Source: Veillonella sp. (GTDB lineage: Bacteria > Bacillota_C > Negativicutes > Veillonellales > Veillonellaceae). From it: a stretch of 36,389 bases of DNA. The notes beneath the pieces are model-generated. The model saw only the letters and a list, made by a program, of their open reading frames with translations. It was not told the origin of the DNA and searched no databases. Of this stretch, positions 17,169 to 26,892 are shown in pieces. How positions within the stretch are numbered: the first letter of the stretch is position 1; each line of letters begins with the position of its first letter. The stretch lies in contig JAGZGB010000007.1 in NCBI GenBank assembly GCA_018367495.1, positions 1 to 36,389 of the forward strand. The letters run 5' to 3'. A program made the position numbers and the translations under genes.

Positions 17169-17526
17169 AAGGTAATCCTAGGGAAGAAAAAGAAATAACC
17201 GTTAATGGTTGTACACTTTCAATTCCAACAGGTAGAGACATATTAACTGTATGATGATGAGCATCCTCTTCTAAGGTATAGCTATTTTTATTTAATATAA
17301 ATAGCATACGTCCTTTTCCATTAGACTTATGCCCAAGCATAGACCAAAGTTGAACCTTTTTTAACATATATACAACTTCTTGAGTGCTACTATTTAAAGC
17401 ATAACGGCTAGGCGTTGTAACAATAGGTAAAGACATAGAAATAAGAAGTAAAAATAAACTAATAGCAATAATCCACTCAGCTAATAAAGAGCCAAACTGA
17501 TAATGAATAGGTTGTGCCTTAACCAT
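17065..17526 (-). CDS. Minor pilin, GspH/FimT/ComGD-like
   Basis: About 153 residues. The prepilin signal is YQFG|SLLAEWIIAISLFLLLIS, with Glu at +5 and a Ser rather than Phe at +1. The C-terminal half (VISFSSLGLPYDG...GRIRWEEV) resembles the GspH domain, in which a strand with G-x-G/P precedes the C-terminal strand. The ATG at 17524-17526 has GGAGG 10 bases ahead and overlaps the prepilin peptidase by 46 bases; the ATG at 17583 has no ribosome-binding site. Confidence 0.7.
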   Translation of the reverse strand: MVKAQPIHYQFGSLLAEWIIAISLFLLLISMSLPIVTTPSRYALNSSTQEVVYMLKKVQLWSMLGHKSNGKGRMLFILNKNSYTLEEDAHHHTVNMSLPVGIESVQPLTVISFSSLGLPYDGTELILWDRESGEKNRIWISVQTGRIRWEEVH

Positions 17527-18047
17527 TGATACAACACCTCCATATAGGATCCGCCATGTAAGGCACACCAACCACCAAAGCATAGAAAGGGACCAAATGG
17601 AATATATCGATTACGATAGCTAGTTAGAAAGAGATAGAGAGAACCAACACAAAAAGCTACGTAAAAGAAACATATAATCTCCCATGGCGTAAGCCACATA
17701 GCAATAGCAGAAAACCATTTCACATCGCCTAGTCCAAATCCTTTATGACTAATAAGGCGAAGTCCATATGTAATAGCGCCTACACTCATAACACTTATAA
17801 TGGTTGTAAATATAGACTTATCATTTATAAAGCTATACAAAATACCACCTATAACAAGTACTAATGCTCCTTCATCAGGCAATATATAGTAATACATATC
17901 GATGGTAGCACCTGCTATGATAATGAGTGAAAACACCGCATACAAAGCAACGTGAATGATGGATATTGTCTGTGTTGAAACTATAATAGGTAGAACTATG
18001 GATAATATATATATGATAAATCCTATTACATAATGAGTCCCTTTCAT
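17481..18047 (-). CDS. Short prepilin peptidase (PilD/ComC family)
   Basis: About 188 residues, several membrane helices. Both catalytic aspartates of this aspartyl protease family are visible: TIDMYYYILPD and the GLGDVKWFSAIAMWL motif. It cleaves the leader of the pilins encoded on either side. The usual N-terminal cytoplasmic domain with four zinc cysteines, which carries the N-methyltransferase activity in PilD, is absent, so it may cleave without methylating, as do some archaeal and short bacterial homologues. The ATG at 18047 (AGGG 6 bases before) is preferred over 18062. Confidence 0.85.
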   Translation of the reverse strand: MKGTHYVIGFIIYILSIVLPIIVSTQTISIIHVALYAVFSLIIIAGATIDMYYYILPDEGALVLVIGGILYSFINDKSIFTTIISVMSVGAITYGLRLISHKGFGLGDVKWFSAIAMWLTPWEIICFFYVAFCVGSLYLFLTSYRNRYIPFGPFLCFGGWCALHGGSYMEVLYQWLRHNLFIISLALY

Positions 18048-18108
18048 ACTTTGCCCTTCCATAAAATTAACTGTAGTTATATTAAATATTGCAAGCTAAC
18101 AACACTAT

Positions 18109-18555
18109 TTAAGGTGTATCAGGAGCTTTAACTACAACTGCTTTTGCTGTACCACCATTAACGGCTTCATATGTAATGGTATATTCTTTATCTTTTGCAG
18201 TTTTAACATGTTCTGTAAGATAACCTTCTTTATATAGATTTTCTACAGTTGGTGGTGTATCCACATTCTTATCGATCATATAGAGTTGTGTGGCATTTTT
18301 AATAATTTGAATATCTGCTGTTTCCTTTGCACTTCGTGCCTTATCAGCAGCAGATAGAAATTGTGGCATCGCAATAGCTGCTAATATAGCAATCACTGCT
18401 ACAACAACCATTAACTCGACAAGCGTAAATCCACCTTTTTTCGACTTACTAATGTTTTCTCGGATACTAGAAATATGTAAATGTTCTACAATCCATTGAC
18501 CACATATTTCTAATCTATGATTTAATCCATAAACAAGATGTATAACAGAACTCAT
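18109..18555 (-). CDS. pilA: Major type IV pilin with 42-residue leader
   Basis: 148 residues. The class III signal KKGG|FTLVELMVVVAVIAILAAIA has Phe at +1 and Glu at +5, followed by MPQFLSAADKARSAKE typical of pilins. Mature length would be 106 residues with no cysteine. The start ATG has an ideal AGGAGG 5 bases ahead, and no ATG, GTG or TTG lies in frame between it and the signal, so the leader must be 42 residues. Pilin leaders are generally 6-30. It is the only family member here with the full canonical motif, hence the call as major subunit. A ComGC-like pseudopilin used in DNA uptake is the alternative. Confidence 0.88.
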   Translation of the reverse strand: MSSVIHLVYGLNHRLEICGQWIVEHLHISSIRENISKSKKGGFTLVELMVVVAVIAILAAIAMPQFLSAADKARSAKETADIQIIKNATQLYMIDKNVDTPPTVENLYKEGYLTEHVKTAKDKEYTITYEAVNGGTAKAVVVKAPDTP

Positions 18556-18605
18556 AATATCCTCCTTTTATCATATTAATTCTGTAAAATAATTTATAAC
18601 AATGA

Positions 18606-19781
18606 CTACTGACCTCCTAATTTTGCAATCGATGTAAACAATGGATACATAACAGATATAACTAAAACGGCTACGCCAACTCCCATTATGGTTAGTAAGA
18701 TTGGCTCTAATAGTCGCTCCAAGCGAGCAATATATTTTGAAAGTATAGATTCATAATAATTTCCACAATGATTTAGCATCTTAACGAGCTCTCCACTTTC
18801 TTCTCCAATAGAGATCATTTGCCATATAAAAGGGTTTCCAATATTCTCAGTGCGCAAGCTCTCTTCAAAAGAATAACCTGTTAATAATTTCCCCTCTACT
18901 TTCTCACTACATTCGGTACCATAAATATTTCCCCACAAATGTCTTGTAATATTCATAGTATGAATAATAGAAATTCCAGAATCTAACAAAAGAGCCCATA
19001 TCTTCAGCATACTTGTATAGTAAATACAAGTCATCCATTGGTATTGGTGAGCCAATTGCCAAAGCCAACGATGTACTTTGCGTTTTATACTCTGCTGATG
19101 ATATGCAAAAAACATACTTACTATACCTATACAATGCATAATAAAGAACAATATGGGATGACTTTTTAACCCTTGTCCTAATGCAAAAAAGGCTCTGGTC
19201 ATCACTGGTAACGTAATATGCATAGTAGTAAAAACTTTTTCAAATGAGGGAATAATAAACAAGATGGTAACAAGGAAAAAAATATTCATTAATACAAGTA
19301 AAAACAAAGGATAAGAAATAGCGCTAATTATCTTCTGTCTTATTTGTCGTTCCCAATCATAGTGACACGATATATATTGCAAGCTTTCTCCTAATGTGCC
19401 TGCAGCCTCTCCACTTTCTAATAAAGTCAAAGCAATTGCAGGACATCCCTCGCCTCGTAAAGCTTGAGACAATGTTTGACCTCGTTCAATTGATTCATAT
19501 AAGGCTGTATATAAAAGACCATGTTTTCCATGACAAAGTAACTGTAAGGCACGCCGTAATGGTACACCAGACTCGATGAGTAATCCTAATTGATATGTCA
19601 CATCTACTATCATAGTGTGATTCCATTTATGTTTCTTCTTTCCTACTTGTAAAGTAATTCTATAAATTTTATATCCATCTCGTTTTAAACGTGTACCGAC
19701 CTCCTGTTCAGAATCCGCCCACATCACTCCTTTTATCGTTTCATTTTGTTCATTTTTTACGACATATTCATAAGCCTCCAT
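18606..19781 (-). CDS. pilC: PilC/GspF pilus inner-membrane platform protein
   Basis: 391 residues, near the usual 400. An N-terminal segment (MEAYEYVVKNEQNETIKGVM) is followed by two repeated GspF domains, each with a cytoplasmic helical bundle and the first and second sets of membrane helices (about 165-190, 205-225 and 355-380). The motif GESLQYISCHYDWERQIRQKI and its second copy GNYYESILSKYIARLERLLEP are characteristic. The protein is turned by the PilB/PilT motors at the base of the pilus. The ATG follows AGGTG and lies 8 bases after the PilT-like stop. Confidence 0.9.
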   Translation of the reverse strand: MEAYEYVVKNEQNETIKGVMWADSEQEVGTRLKRDGYKIYRITLQVGKKKHKWNHTMIVDVTYQLGLLIESGVPLRRALQLLCHGKHGLLYTALYESIERGQTLSQALRGEGCPAIALTLLESGEAAGTLGESLQYISCHYDWERQIRQKIISAISYPLFLLVLMNIFFLVTILFIIPSFEKVFTTMHITLPVMTRAFFALGQGLKSHPILFFIMHCIGIVSMFFAYHQQSIKRKVHRWLWQLAHQYQWMTCIYYTSMLKIWALLLDSGISIIHTMNITRHLWGNIYGTECSEKVEGKLLTGYSFEESLRTENIGNPFIWQMISIGEESGELVKMLNHCGNYYESILSKYIARLERLLEPILLTIMGVGVAVLVISVMYPLFTSIAKLGGQ

Positions 19782-19789
19782 ATCTACAC

Positions 19790-20809
19790 CTACGATAATT
19801 GTTGATCTAATAGCATATGTAGTTGATGTTGCGAACCATATTGTGCCTTCACATCTCTTACAGCCATTTCTAGTGTTTTCATAGGTAATTGTGTTTCTTG
19901 AATAGAAATAATTTGTGGTTCCTTACGGGTACGTATCAAGTTTGCTACTGCATGAGTATTTAGCAAAATATCACGGATAGTAATGAACTTTTTATTCCAT
20001 CTAAGAAGTCGTTGACATATTACTGCACGTAACACTTGAGATATTTGACTACGCACCTCTTCTTGTTGTTCACCAGGAAATAGTGAAATCATGCGGTGGA
20101 CAGCCATCACAGCTCGCTGCGTATGCATCGTTGCCATAACAAGATGTCCCGTTTCCGCTGCATGAAGAGCAGCCTCTAATGTTTCACGATCTCGAAGTTC
20201 TCCAACCATAATGACATCTGGATCTTCTCGCAAGGCATCACGAATACCTGCAGACATAGTTTTTATATCTGACCCTAATTGACGTTGATGAATTAAAGAT
20301 TTCTTTGGCTTAAATTCAAATTCAATCGGATCTTCTAACGTGATAATATGGCGTTCCATAGTCTGATTAATATAATCAATGCAACAAGCTAAAGTAAAAC
20401 TTTTACCACTGCCCGTAGGACCACAAACTAGTAATAATCCGTCATGAGACTTACATAATTTTTGTAAAAGCTGACCTTCACTGTTATCATCTAATTTAAG
20501 CTCTTGATGGCATAATAATCGTAGCGTCCCACATATCGTTTGATTAGCACGATACAAATGAACACGAATACGTACACCACAACAAGAACAAGCTTCATCG
20601 ATAGAGCACCACTCATAAGAGGCTATTCCACAACGTCGTAAAATATCTTTAATTAACGTGGTAGTACAAATAAATTTAGTAGCCTTTAAGCCATCACCAT
20701 GTCTCAAATAGATAGGCTCGCCACATTGTAGATGAATGTCTGTTGATGATAAGTATATTGCTTGTTCAACAATGCTTTCTAAACTTTCACTATTACAGCA
20801 TGAGTCCAC
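19790..20809 (-). CDS. pilT: PilT-like pilus retraction ATPase, cysteine-rich
   Basis: 339 residues, the PilT size. Walker A CGPTGSGKS, Asp box ITLEDPIEFEF, Walker B DVIMVGELRDRET and His box MATMHTQRA are present. The C-terminal AVANLIRTRKEPQI replaces the AIRNLIRE motif needed for retraction in PilT, so retraction is likely but not certain. It contains 16 cysteines, mostly in the N-terminal half, many for a cytoplasmic ATPase of this family. The start is a GTG overlapping the end of the PilB-like gene by 17 bases, with GGAGG 9 bases ahead. Confidence 0.8.
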   Translation of the reverse strand: MDSCCNSESLESIVEQAIYLSSTDIHLQCGEPIYLRHGDGLKATKFICTTTLIKDILRRCGIASYEWCSIDEACSCCGVRIRVHLYRANQTICGTLRLLCHQELKLDDNSEGQLLQKLCKSHDGLLLVCGPTGSGKSFTLACCIDYINQTMERHIITLEDPIEFEFKPKKSLIHQRQLGSDIKTMSAGIRDALREDPDVIMVGELRDRETLEAALHAAETGHLVMATMHTQRAVMAVHRMISLFPGEQQEEVRSQISQVLRAVICQRLLRWNKKFITIRDILLNTHAVANLIRTRKEPQIISIQETQLPMKTLEMAVRDVKAQYGSQHQLHMLLDQQLS

Positions 20810-21803
20810 AACGATGCACCTCCTCTATAGATGTAACATGCTGAGATACGGCTTCACGAGCAGATTCCTCTAATGATAATAGTAAATGTGTTTCTAATTG
20901 GTCCCAGTGCGGAGAATTAGTAGGTATCTCTAAGTATTCAAACAGAGCAGTCCGTCCGCAATATGATGTACCATCAAATTTTCTTACTAGTCGTTGTGCA
21001 ATAGCCCCCATTAAGGTAGCTCGTATTAAATACGGCTCAACCCCCATATCCATTAGACGCGTTACAACACCAAGTGCTGTATTCGTATGAATAGTAGATA
21101 ATACCCGATGTCCCGTTAAAGCAGATTTAACAGCCAGTTCCGCAGTTTCCTTATCTCGAATTTCGCCAATCATAATTGTATCTGGGTCTTGCCTAAGTAC
21201 TGACCTTAACCCTTTGGCAAAAGTAAATCCAATCTTTTCGTTAATACCGATTTGGATAGCTCCTTTAATTTCAGCCTCTACAGGATCTTCAAGACAGATA
21301 AGCTTTGTCTCCTCTAAATTTAACATTCGAAGCATCGCATATAACGTAGCAGTTTTACCACTACCAGTAGGTCCGCAGATGAGTAACAACCCGTAAGGAC
21401 GTTTTAGTAATCGTTTAACATGGTCAAAAATATTTGCACACATACCTAAAGCTTTTAAATCTTTATGACTACCTTCATTCCCCATGAGGCGACATACTAA
21501 AGTCTCTCCATATAAACTAGGCAATGTAGATACACGCATAGTTACTGATTTATCCTTATGACTCCAAGCCCAACGACCATCTTGAGGTAGCCTTTTTTCA
21601 CTAATATCTAAGGTACTACATACCTTGATACGATTAATAATTAAATCCGCCTCTTCATTTGTTACAGTCATATATGTTTGTAATAATCCGTCTTGTCGAA
21701 ATCGAACATGTACACCTTTTTTGGTTGGATCAAAATGAATATCGCTTACATGATGTTCTAATGCATATAAAATAATATCGTCTAATGTTACATCTACATA
21801 CAT
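20793..21803 (-). CDS. pilB: PilB/GspE/ComGA-like pilus extension ATPase
   Basis: About 336 residues, much shorter than PilB (about 560) and close to ComGA. It begins directly at the N2 domain (DIHFDPTKKGVHVRFRQDG). Walker A CGPTGSGKT, Asp box ICLEDPVEAEI, Walker B DTIMIGEIRDKETAELA and His box LSTIHTNTA are all present. Before YCGRTALFEY the tetracysteine zinc loop of GspE/PilB is missing. The N1 domain that binds other machine parts is absent. The ATG at 21801-21803 is chosen because the GTG two codons upstream lies in the AGGAGG Shine-Dalgarno. It is the first gene of the pilus operon. I could not assign a convincing promoter in the 140 bases upstream. Confidence 0.85.
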   Translation of the reverse strand: MYVDVTLDDIILYALEHHVSDIHFDPTKKGVHVRFRQDGLLQTYMTVTNEEADLIINRIKVCSTLDISEKRLPQDGRWAWSHKDKSVTMRVSTLPSLYGETLVCRLMGNEGSHKDLKALGMCANIFDHVKRLLKRPYGLLLICGPTGSGKTATLYAMLRMLNLEETKLICLEDPVEAEIKGAIQIGINEKIGFTFAKGLRSVLRQDPDTIMIGEIRDKETAELAVKSALTGHRVLSTIHTNTALGVVTRLMDMGVEPYLIRATLMGAIAQRLVRKFDGTSYCGRTALFEYLEIPTNSPHWDQLETHLLLSLEESAREAVSQHVTSIEEVHRCGLML

Positions 21804-21945
21804 GGTCACCTCCTATACCTTGCGGTATGTTTTTACCTCACACTAGCTTATGGCGTTATATGGTTCGACATCATACCTTTAATTCCTCTTTTATTTTCGA
21901 AAATCCACGAAGCGAAAACTTTTTTATTTTAGGCATACAAAAAAG

Positions 21946-21964
21946 GCGCCCCAAAGGGCGCCCT
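21946..21964 (-). terminator. Terminator after eno
   Basis: GGGCGCC, loop CTTTG in the minus-strand RNA, GGCGCCC-type partner: a 7-bp all-GC stem followed by TTTTTTG. It lies about 27 bases after the eno stop and isolates the glycolytic genes from the pilus operon. Confidence 0.9.
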
Positions 21965-21990
21965 TATTGGACTTTTAGCTAAGACGATTT

Positions 21991-23283
<1,293 letters not shown>

Positions 23284-23304
23284 TCATAAAATCTAATGGA
23301 ATAA

Positions 23305-23326
23305 CTGTCAGCTGACAGCCATTATA
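23305..23326 (-). promoter_or_regulatory. eno -10 box with adjoining palindrome
   Basis: On the minus strand TATAAT (23321-23326) is followed after two bases by the perfect 14-bp palindrome CTGTCAGCTGACAG (23305-23318). The predicted start site falls inside the palindrome, an operator-like position. The -35 region is poor, which could mean an activated or weak promoter. The factor is unknown. Confidence 0.5.
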
Positions 23327-23388
23327 TATTGAGCTAAACCACATAGGTTACAACTCTAATTAACTACAAATATAGTGAAAGCTCTATA

Positions 23389-24915
23389 TTATGCTTTTTG
23401 TACTAAACTATGACCAATCATAGATTTTGGTTGTTCTATGCCAGCCAAGTCTAATAATGTTGGAGCAATATCACATAGTTTACCAGCCTCTAATGTAGCT
23501 GTTTTAAGTGTATCACTCATTAAAATTAATGGCACTAAGTTCGTTGTATGTGCCGTATGAACCTTACCGGTTTCATGGTTAACCATAAGCTCAGCATTAC
23601 CATGGTCAGCCGTAATCAACAAGTGACCATTCTTACTACGAATAGCCTCTACGATACGACCTAAACAACTATCTACAGCCTGAACTGCTTTAACAGCGGC
23701 TTCAAAGCAACCTGTATGACCTACCATATCCGGGTTTGCAAAGTTCAAGATTATCATATCATACGTTTCATCTTGAATGGCTTCTACCACCTTATCAGTC
23801 ACTTCATAAGCGCTCATCTCAGGTTGTAAATCATAGGTTGCCACTTGAGGAGATTTCACCAGTATGCGGTCCTCACCTTCAAATGGCTCCTCTTTACCGC
23901 CGTTGAAGAAATACGTCACATGTGCATATTTTTCTGTTTCTGCAATCCGTAATTGACGATAGCCCCCTACGCTTAATACTTCGCCTAATGTTTCTGACAA
24001 GATGTCCTTTTCGTACACAATATGAACTGGCAAACCATCTTCATATTTAGTCATAGTCGCCATGTATAAAGATAATGGTTCACGGTTAAAGCCATCAAAG
24101 TCTGACAACACTAATGCTTTTGTAAGTTCTCGTCCCCGATCTGGACGGAAGTTACAGAAAATAACAGCATCACCATTCTTGATCGTTCCTTCAGCATCAA
24201 TTACCGTAGGAAGAACAAATTCATCTGCCGCATCTTTGTCATAAGATTGTTGCACCGCTTCACAGGCTGATGCGGCTCTTTCACCTTGACCATTTACAAT
24301 CGCATTGTAAGCAAGTTCAACGCGGTCCCAACGATTATCGCGGTCCATCGCATAGTAACGGCCACTAACAGTAGCAATTTTGCCACAATTTAGCTCTGCC
24401 ATATATGCTTCTAAATCTTTTAAATAGCCTTGTGCACATTGAGGGGCTACGTCACGACCATCGAGCAAAGCATGCACATATACTCGTTCAATACCATTAT
24501 CATGAGCCCCTTTTATAACAGCTTTGATATGTTCTAAGGAACAATGTACATTACCATCAGATACTAAACCAATAACATGTAAGCTTTGTTTTTTTGCTTC
24601 ATTATATAGTTCCTTCATGATAGGACGATTATAAAACTCGCCAGATTCAACGTCTTTAGTAATACGAGTTAAATCTTGGTACACAATGCGACCAGAGCCA
24701 AGGTTTAAATGGCCAACCTCAGAATTCCCCATTTGGCCTTCTGGAAGGCCTACTGCTAACCCTGATGCTTCTAATTTTGTATGTGGATACATATTCCATA
24801 ATTGATTAAAACAGTGCGGCTTCGCCTGTACTACAGCATTGGTTGTATCTGATTGATCTCCCATGCCAAATCCATCTAGGATGACTAGCATTACGGGAGC
24901 CTTTAATTTAGCCAT
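23389..24915 (-). CDS. gpmI: 2,3-bisphosphoglycerate-independent phosphoglycerate mutase
   Basis: About 508 residues, full length for the Mn-dependent enzyme. Metal ligands and the phosphoserine are in LVILDGFGMGD and QMGNSEVGHLNLGSGR; the second metal site includes DGRDVAP and TADHGNAE. It interconverts 3- and 2-phosphoglycerate. The start is the ATG at 24913-24915, with GAGGTT 6 bases ahead; the ATG four codons earlier has no ribosome-binding site. It begins 13 bases after the tpiA stop. Confidence 0.97.
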   Translation of the reverse strand: MAKLKAPVMLVILDGFGMGDQSDTTNAVVQAKPHCFNQLWNMYPHTKLEASGLAVGLPEGQMGNSEVGHLNLGSGRIVYQDLTRITKDVESGEFYNRPIMKELYNEAKKQSLHVIGLVSDGNVHCSLEHIKAVIKGAHDNGIERVYVHALLDGRDVAPQCAQGYLKDLEAYMAELNCGKIATVSGRYYAMDRDNRWDRVELAYNAIVNGQGERAASACEAVQQSYDKDAADEFVLPTVIDAEGTIKNGDAVIFCNFRPDRGRELTKALVLSDFDGFNREPLSLYMATMTKYEDGLPVHIVYEKDILSETLGEVLSVGGYRQLRIAETEKYAHVTYFFNGGKEEPFEGEDRILVKSPQVATYDLQPEMSAYEVTDKVVEAIQDETYDMIILNFANPDMVGHTGCFEAAVKAVQAVDSCLGRIVEAIRSKNGHLLITADHGNAELMVNHETGKVHTAHTTNLVPLILMSDTLKTATLEAGKLCDIAPTLLDLAGIEQPKSMIGHSLVQKA

Positions 24916-24928
24916 TTTTAACCTCATA

Positions 24929-25699
24929 TTAAGCGTTTACTTGATTCGCCGCTTTAATAATATCTATAAATTCATCAACTACTAAAGATGCACCACCTAC
25001 GAGTGCTCCATCAATATTAGGCTCTCCTAGGATTTCGAGAGCGTTTTCAGGTTTAACACTACCACCATATTGGATGCGCACAGCATCAGCAGTCTCATCA
25101 TCGTATAAAGATCGAATGTAATCACGAATTTCTTTACATACTTCTTCAGCTTGATCAGCAGTTGCTGTTTTTCCTGTGCCGATAGCCCAAATTGGTTCGT
25201 ACGCAATAATCAATTGGCTAACTTGTTCTTTAGGAACATCAACCAAAGCACCTTTAAGTTGAGATGTAATCCAGTCAAGCGTATGACCGGCCTCACGTTG
25301 TTCTAAACTTTCACCAACACAGATAATAGGAGTCAAATTATGATGGAATGCACTTTTGATTTTTGCATTTACCGTCTCATCTGTTTCACCATAATATTCA
25401 CGGCGTTCAGAGTGACCAATAATAACATAATCAACGCCTACCTCTGTAAGCATAAGCGGTGAAATTTCACCAGTGAATGCACCAGCATCATGATAATCCA
25501 TAGTTTGTGCGCCTACTTCAATAGCTGTATCTCGTGTTAGTGCTACAGCACGTTCGATAGCTGTGAAAGGCGGGCAAACAACTACATCACAGGATAATTC
25601 CATATCTTGTAACACGCTGTTAAACGCTTCGATCAGAATTGATCCAGACGCAATGGTGCCATTCATTTTCCAATTTCCTGCAATAATGGGTTTTCTCAT
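24929..25699 (-). CDS. tpiA: Triose-phosphate isomerase
   Basis: About 256 residues. The active-site elements are GNWKMNG (Lys), IIGHSERR (His) and YEPIWAIGTGKTA (Glu), plus the phosphate-binding GGSVKPEN and GALVGGASL. It interconverts dihydroxyacetone phosphate and glyceraldehyde 3-phosphate. The ATG at 25697-25699 has GAGG 7 bases ahead and starts one base after the pgk stop; the earlier in-frame ATG at 25723 lies inside pgk. Confidence 0.97.
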   Translation of the reverse strand: MRKPIIAGNWKMNGTIASGSILIEAFNSVLQDMELSCDVVVCPPFTAIERAVALTRDTAIEVGAQTMDYHDAGAFTGEISPLMLTEVGVDYVIIGHSERREYYGETDETVNAKIKSAFHHNLTPIICVGESLEQREAGHTLDWITSQLKGALVDVPKEQVSQLIIAYEPIWAIGTGKTATADQAEEVCKEIRDYIRSLYDDETADAVRIQYGGSVKPENALEILGEPNIDGALVGGASLVVDEFIDIIKAANQVNA

Positions 25700-25700
25700 A

Positions 25701-26882
25701 TTATGCCTCAGACAATGCAGCAATACCTGGTAGAATTTTGCCTTCTAAGAATTCTAAAGATGCACCACCACCTGTGGAGATATGGCTAATTTTGTCTGCT
25801 AATCCACTTTTTTCAATAGCCGCTACAGAGTCGCCACCACCAACGATAGTCATAGCATCAGATTCAGCTACAGCTTTTGCTACTGCATTAGTACCAGCTG
25901 CAAAGTTTTCCATTTCAAATACGCCCATAGGACCATTCCAAATAATAGTCTTCATTGGCGCCAATGCTTCTACATAGAGCTCCCGTGTTTTAGGACCAAT
26001 ATCTAGAATCATCCAACCATCTTCAATATTTTCAACGTCAACGATTTTAGTATTAGCGTCGTTGCTGAAAGCATCAGCTACTACAGCATCGATAGGTGTC
26101 AATAATTTAGCACCAGCTACACGAGCTTCCATAACAAGATCTGTAGCAATAGCTTCTTGACCTTCTTCAAATAAGGAGCTACCAATGTTGCAACCTTGTG
26201 CTTTAATGAAAGCATTTGCCATACCGCCACCAATGATCATTACATCAACTTTAGGTAAAAGGTTTGAAATAACAGAAATTTTATCTGTTACCTTAGCACC
26301 ACCGATAATAGCTGCCATAGGTGTTTTTGGATGCACTACAGCTGCACTTAATGCATCAATTTCTTTTTTGAGCAAGAAACCTGCTGCCATAGGGATATAG
26401 TCAGCAATACCAACTACGGATGCTGCATTTCGGTGAGATACACCGAATGCATCGTTGATTGCTACATCAGCAAGAGATGCTAATTGTTTAGCAAATTCAG
26501 GGTCGTTTTTAGTTTCTTCATTATGGTAACGTAAGTTTTCAAGCATCAATACATCGCCTGGTTGTAATGCTTTTACAGCTGCTTCAACCTTAGGACCAAT
26601 GCAGTCATCTACGAATGCTACTGGCTTGTTGATAAGCTCAGATAAATGTTTTGCACATGGTGCCAAAGACATTTCAGGTTTGTGTTCCCCTTTTGGACGA
26701 CCAAAGTGAGACGCAAGGATAACCTTTGCCCCTTTTTCAATTAAATAATTGATAGTAGGTAATGCACTACGAATACGAGTATCATCAGTGATGACACCGT
26801 CTTTCATAGGAACATTAAAATCAACACGAACAAATACTGTTTTATTATCTACTTGTAGACCTTCGATTGTTTGTTTCATCAA
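25701..26882 (-). CDS. pgk: Phosphoglycerate kinase
   Basis: 393 residues, complete. Substrate-binding residues are in VRVDFNVPMKDG, DTRIRSALPTI, ASHFGRPKGE and DAFGVSHRNAAS; the nucleotide domain has GGAKVTDKI and the C-terminal GGGDSVAAIE and STGGGASLEFLEGK. It makes ATP from 1,3-bisphosphoglycerate, or consumes ATP in gluconeogenesis. It starts 10 bases after gap and ends one base before tpiA, in a tight operon. Confidence 0.98.
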   Translation of the reverse strand: MMKQTIEGLQVDNKTVFVRVDFNVPMKDGVITDDTRIRSALPTINYLIEKGAKVILASHFGRPKGEHKPEMSLAPCAKHLSELINKPVAFVDDCIGPKVEAAVKALQPGDVLMLENLRYHNEETKNDPEFAKQLASLADVAINDAFGVSHRNAASVVGIADYIPMAAGFLLKKEIDALSAAVVHPKTPMAAIIGGAKVTDKISVISNLLPKVDVMIIGGGMANAFIKAQGCNIGSSLFEEGQEAIATDLVMEARVAGAKLLTPIDAVVADAFSNDANTKIVDVENIEDGWMILDIGPKTRELYVEALAPMKTIIWNGPMGVFEMENFAAGTNAVAKAVAESDAMTIVGGGDSVAAIEKSGLADKISHISTGGGASLEFLEGKILPGIAALSEA

Positions 26883-26892
26883 AGCCTCCCGA

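Noticed and set aside
18907..19134. 75-codon minus-strand frame inside pilC
   Set aside because: It is an alternative frame within the conserved GspF domain and lacks a ribosome-binding site.
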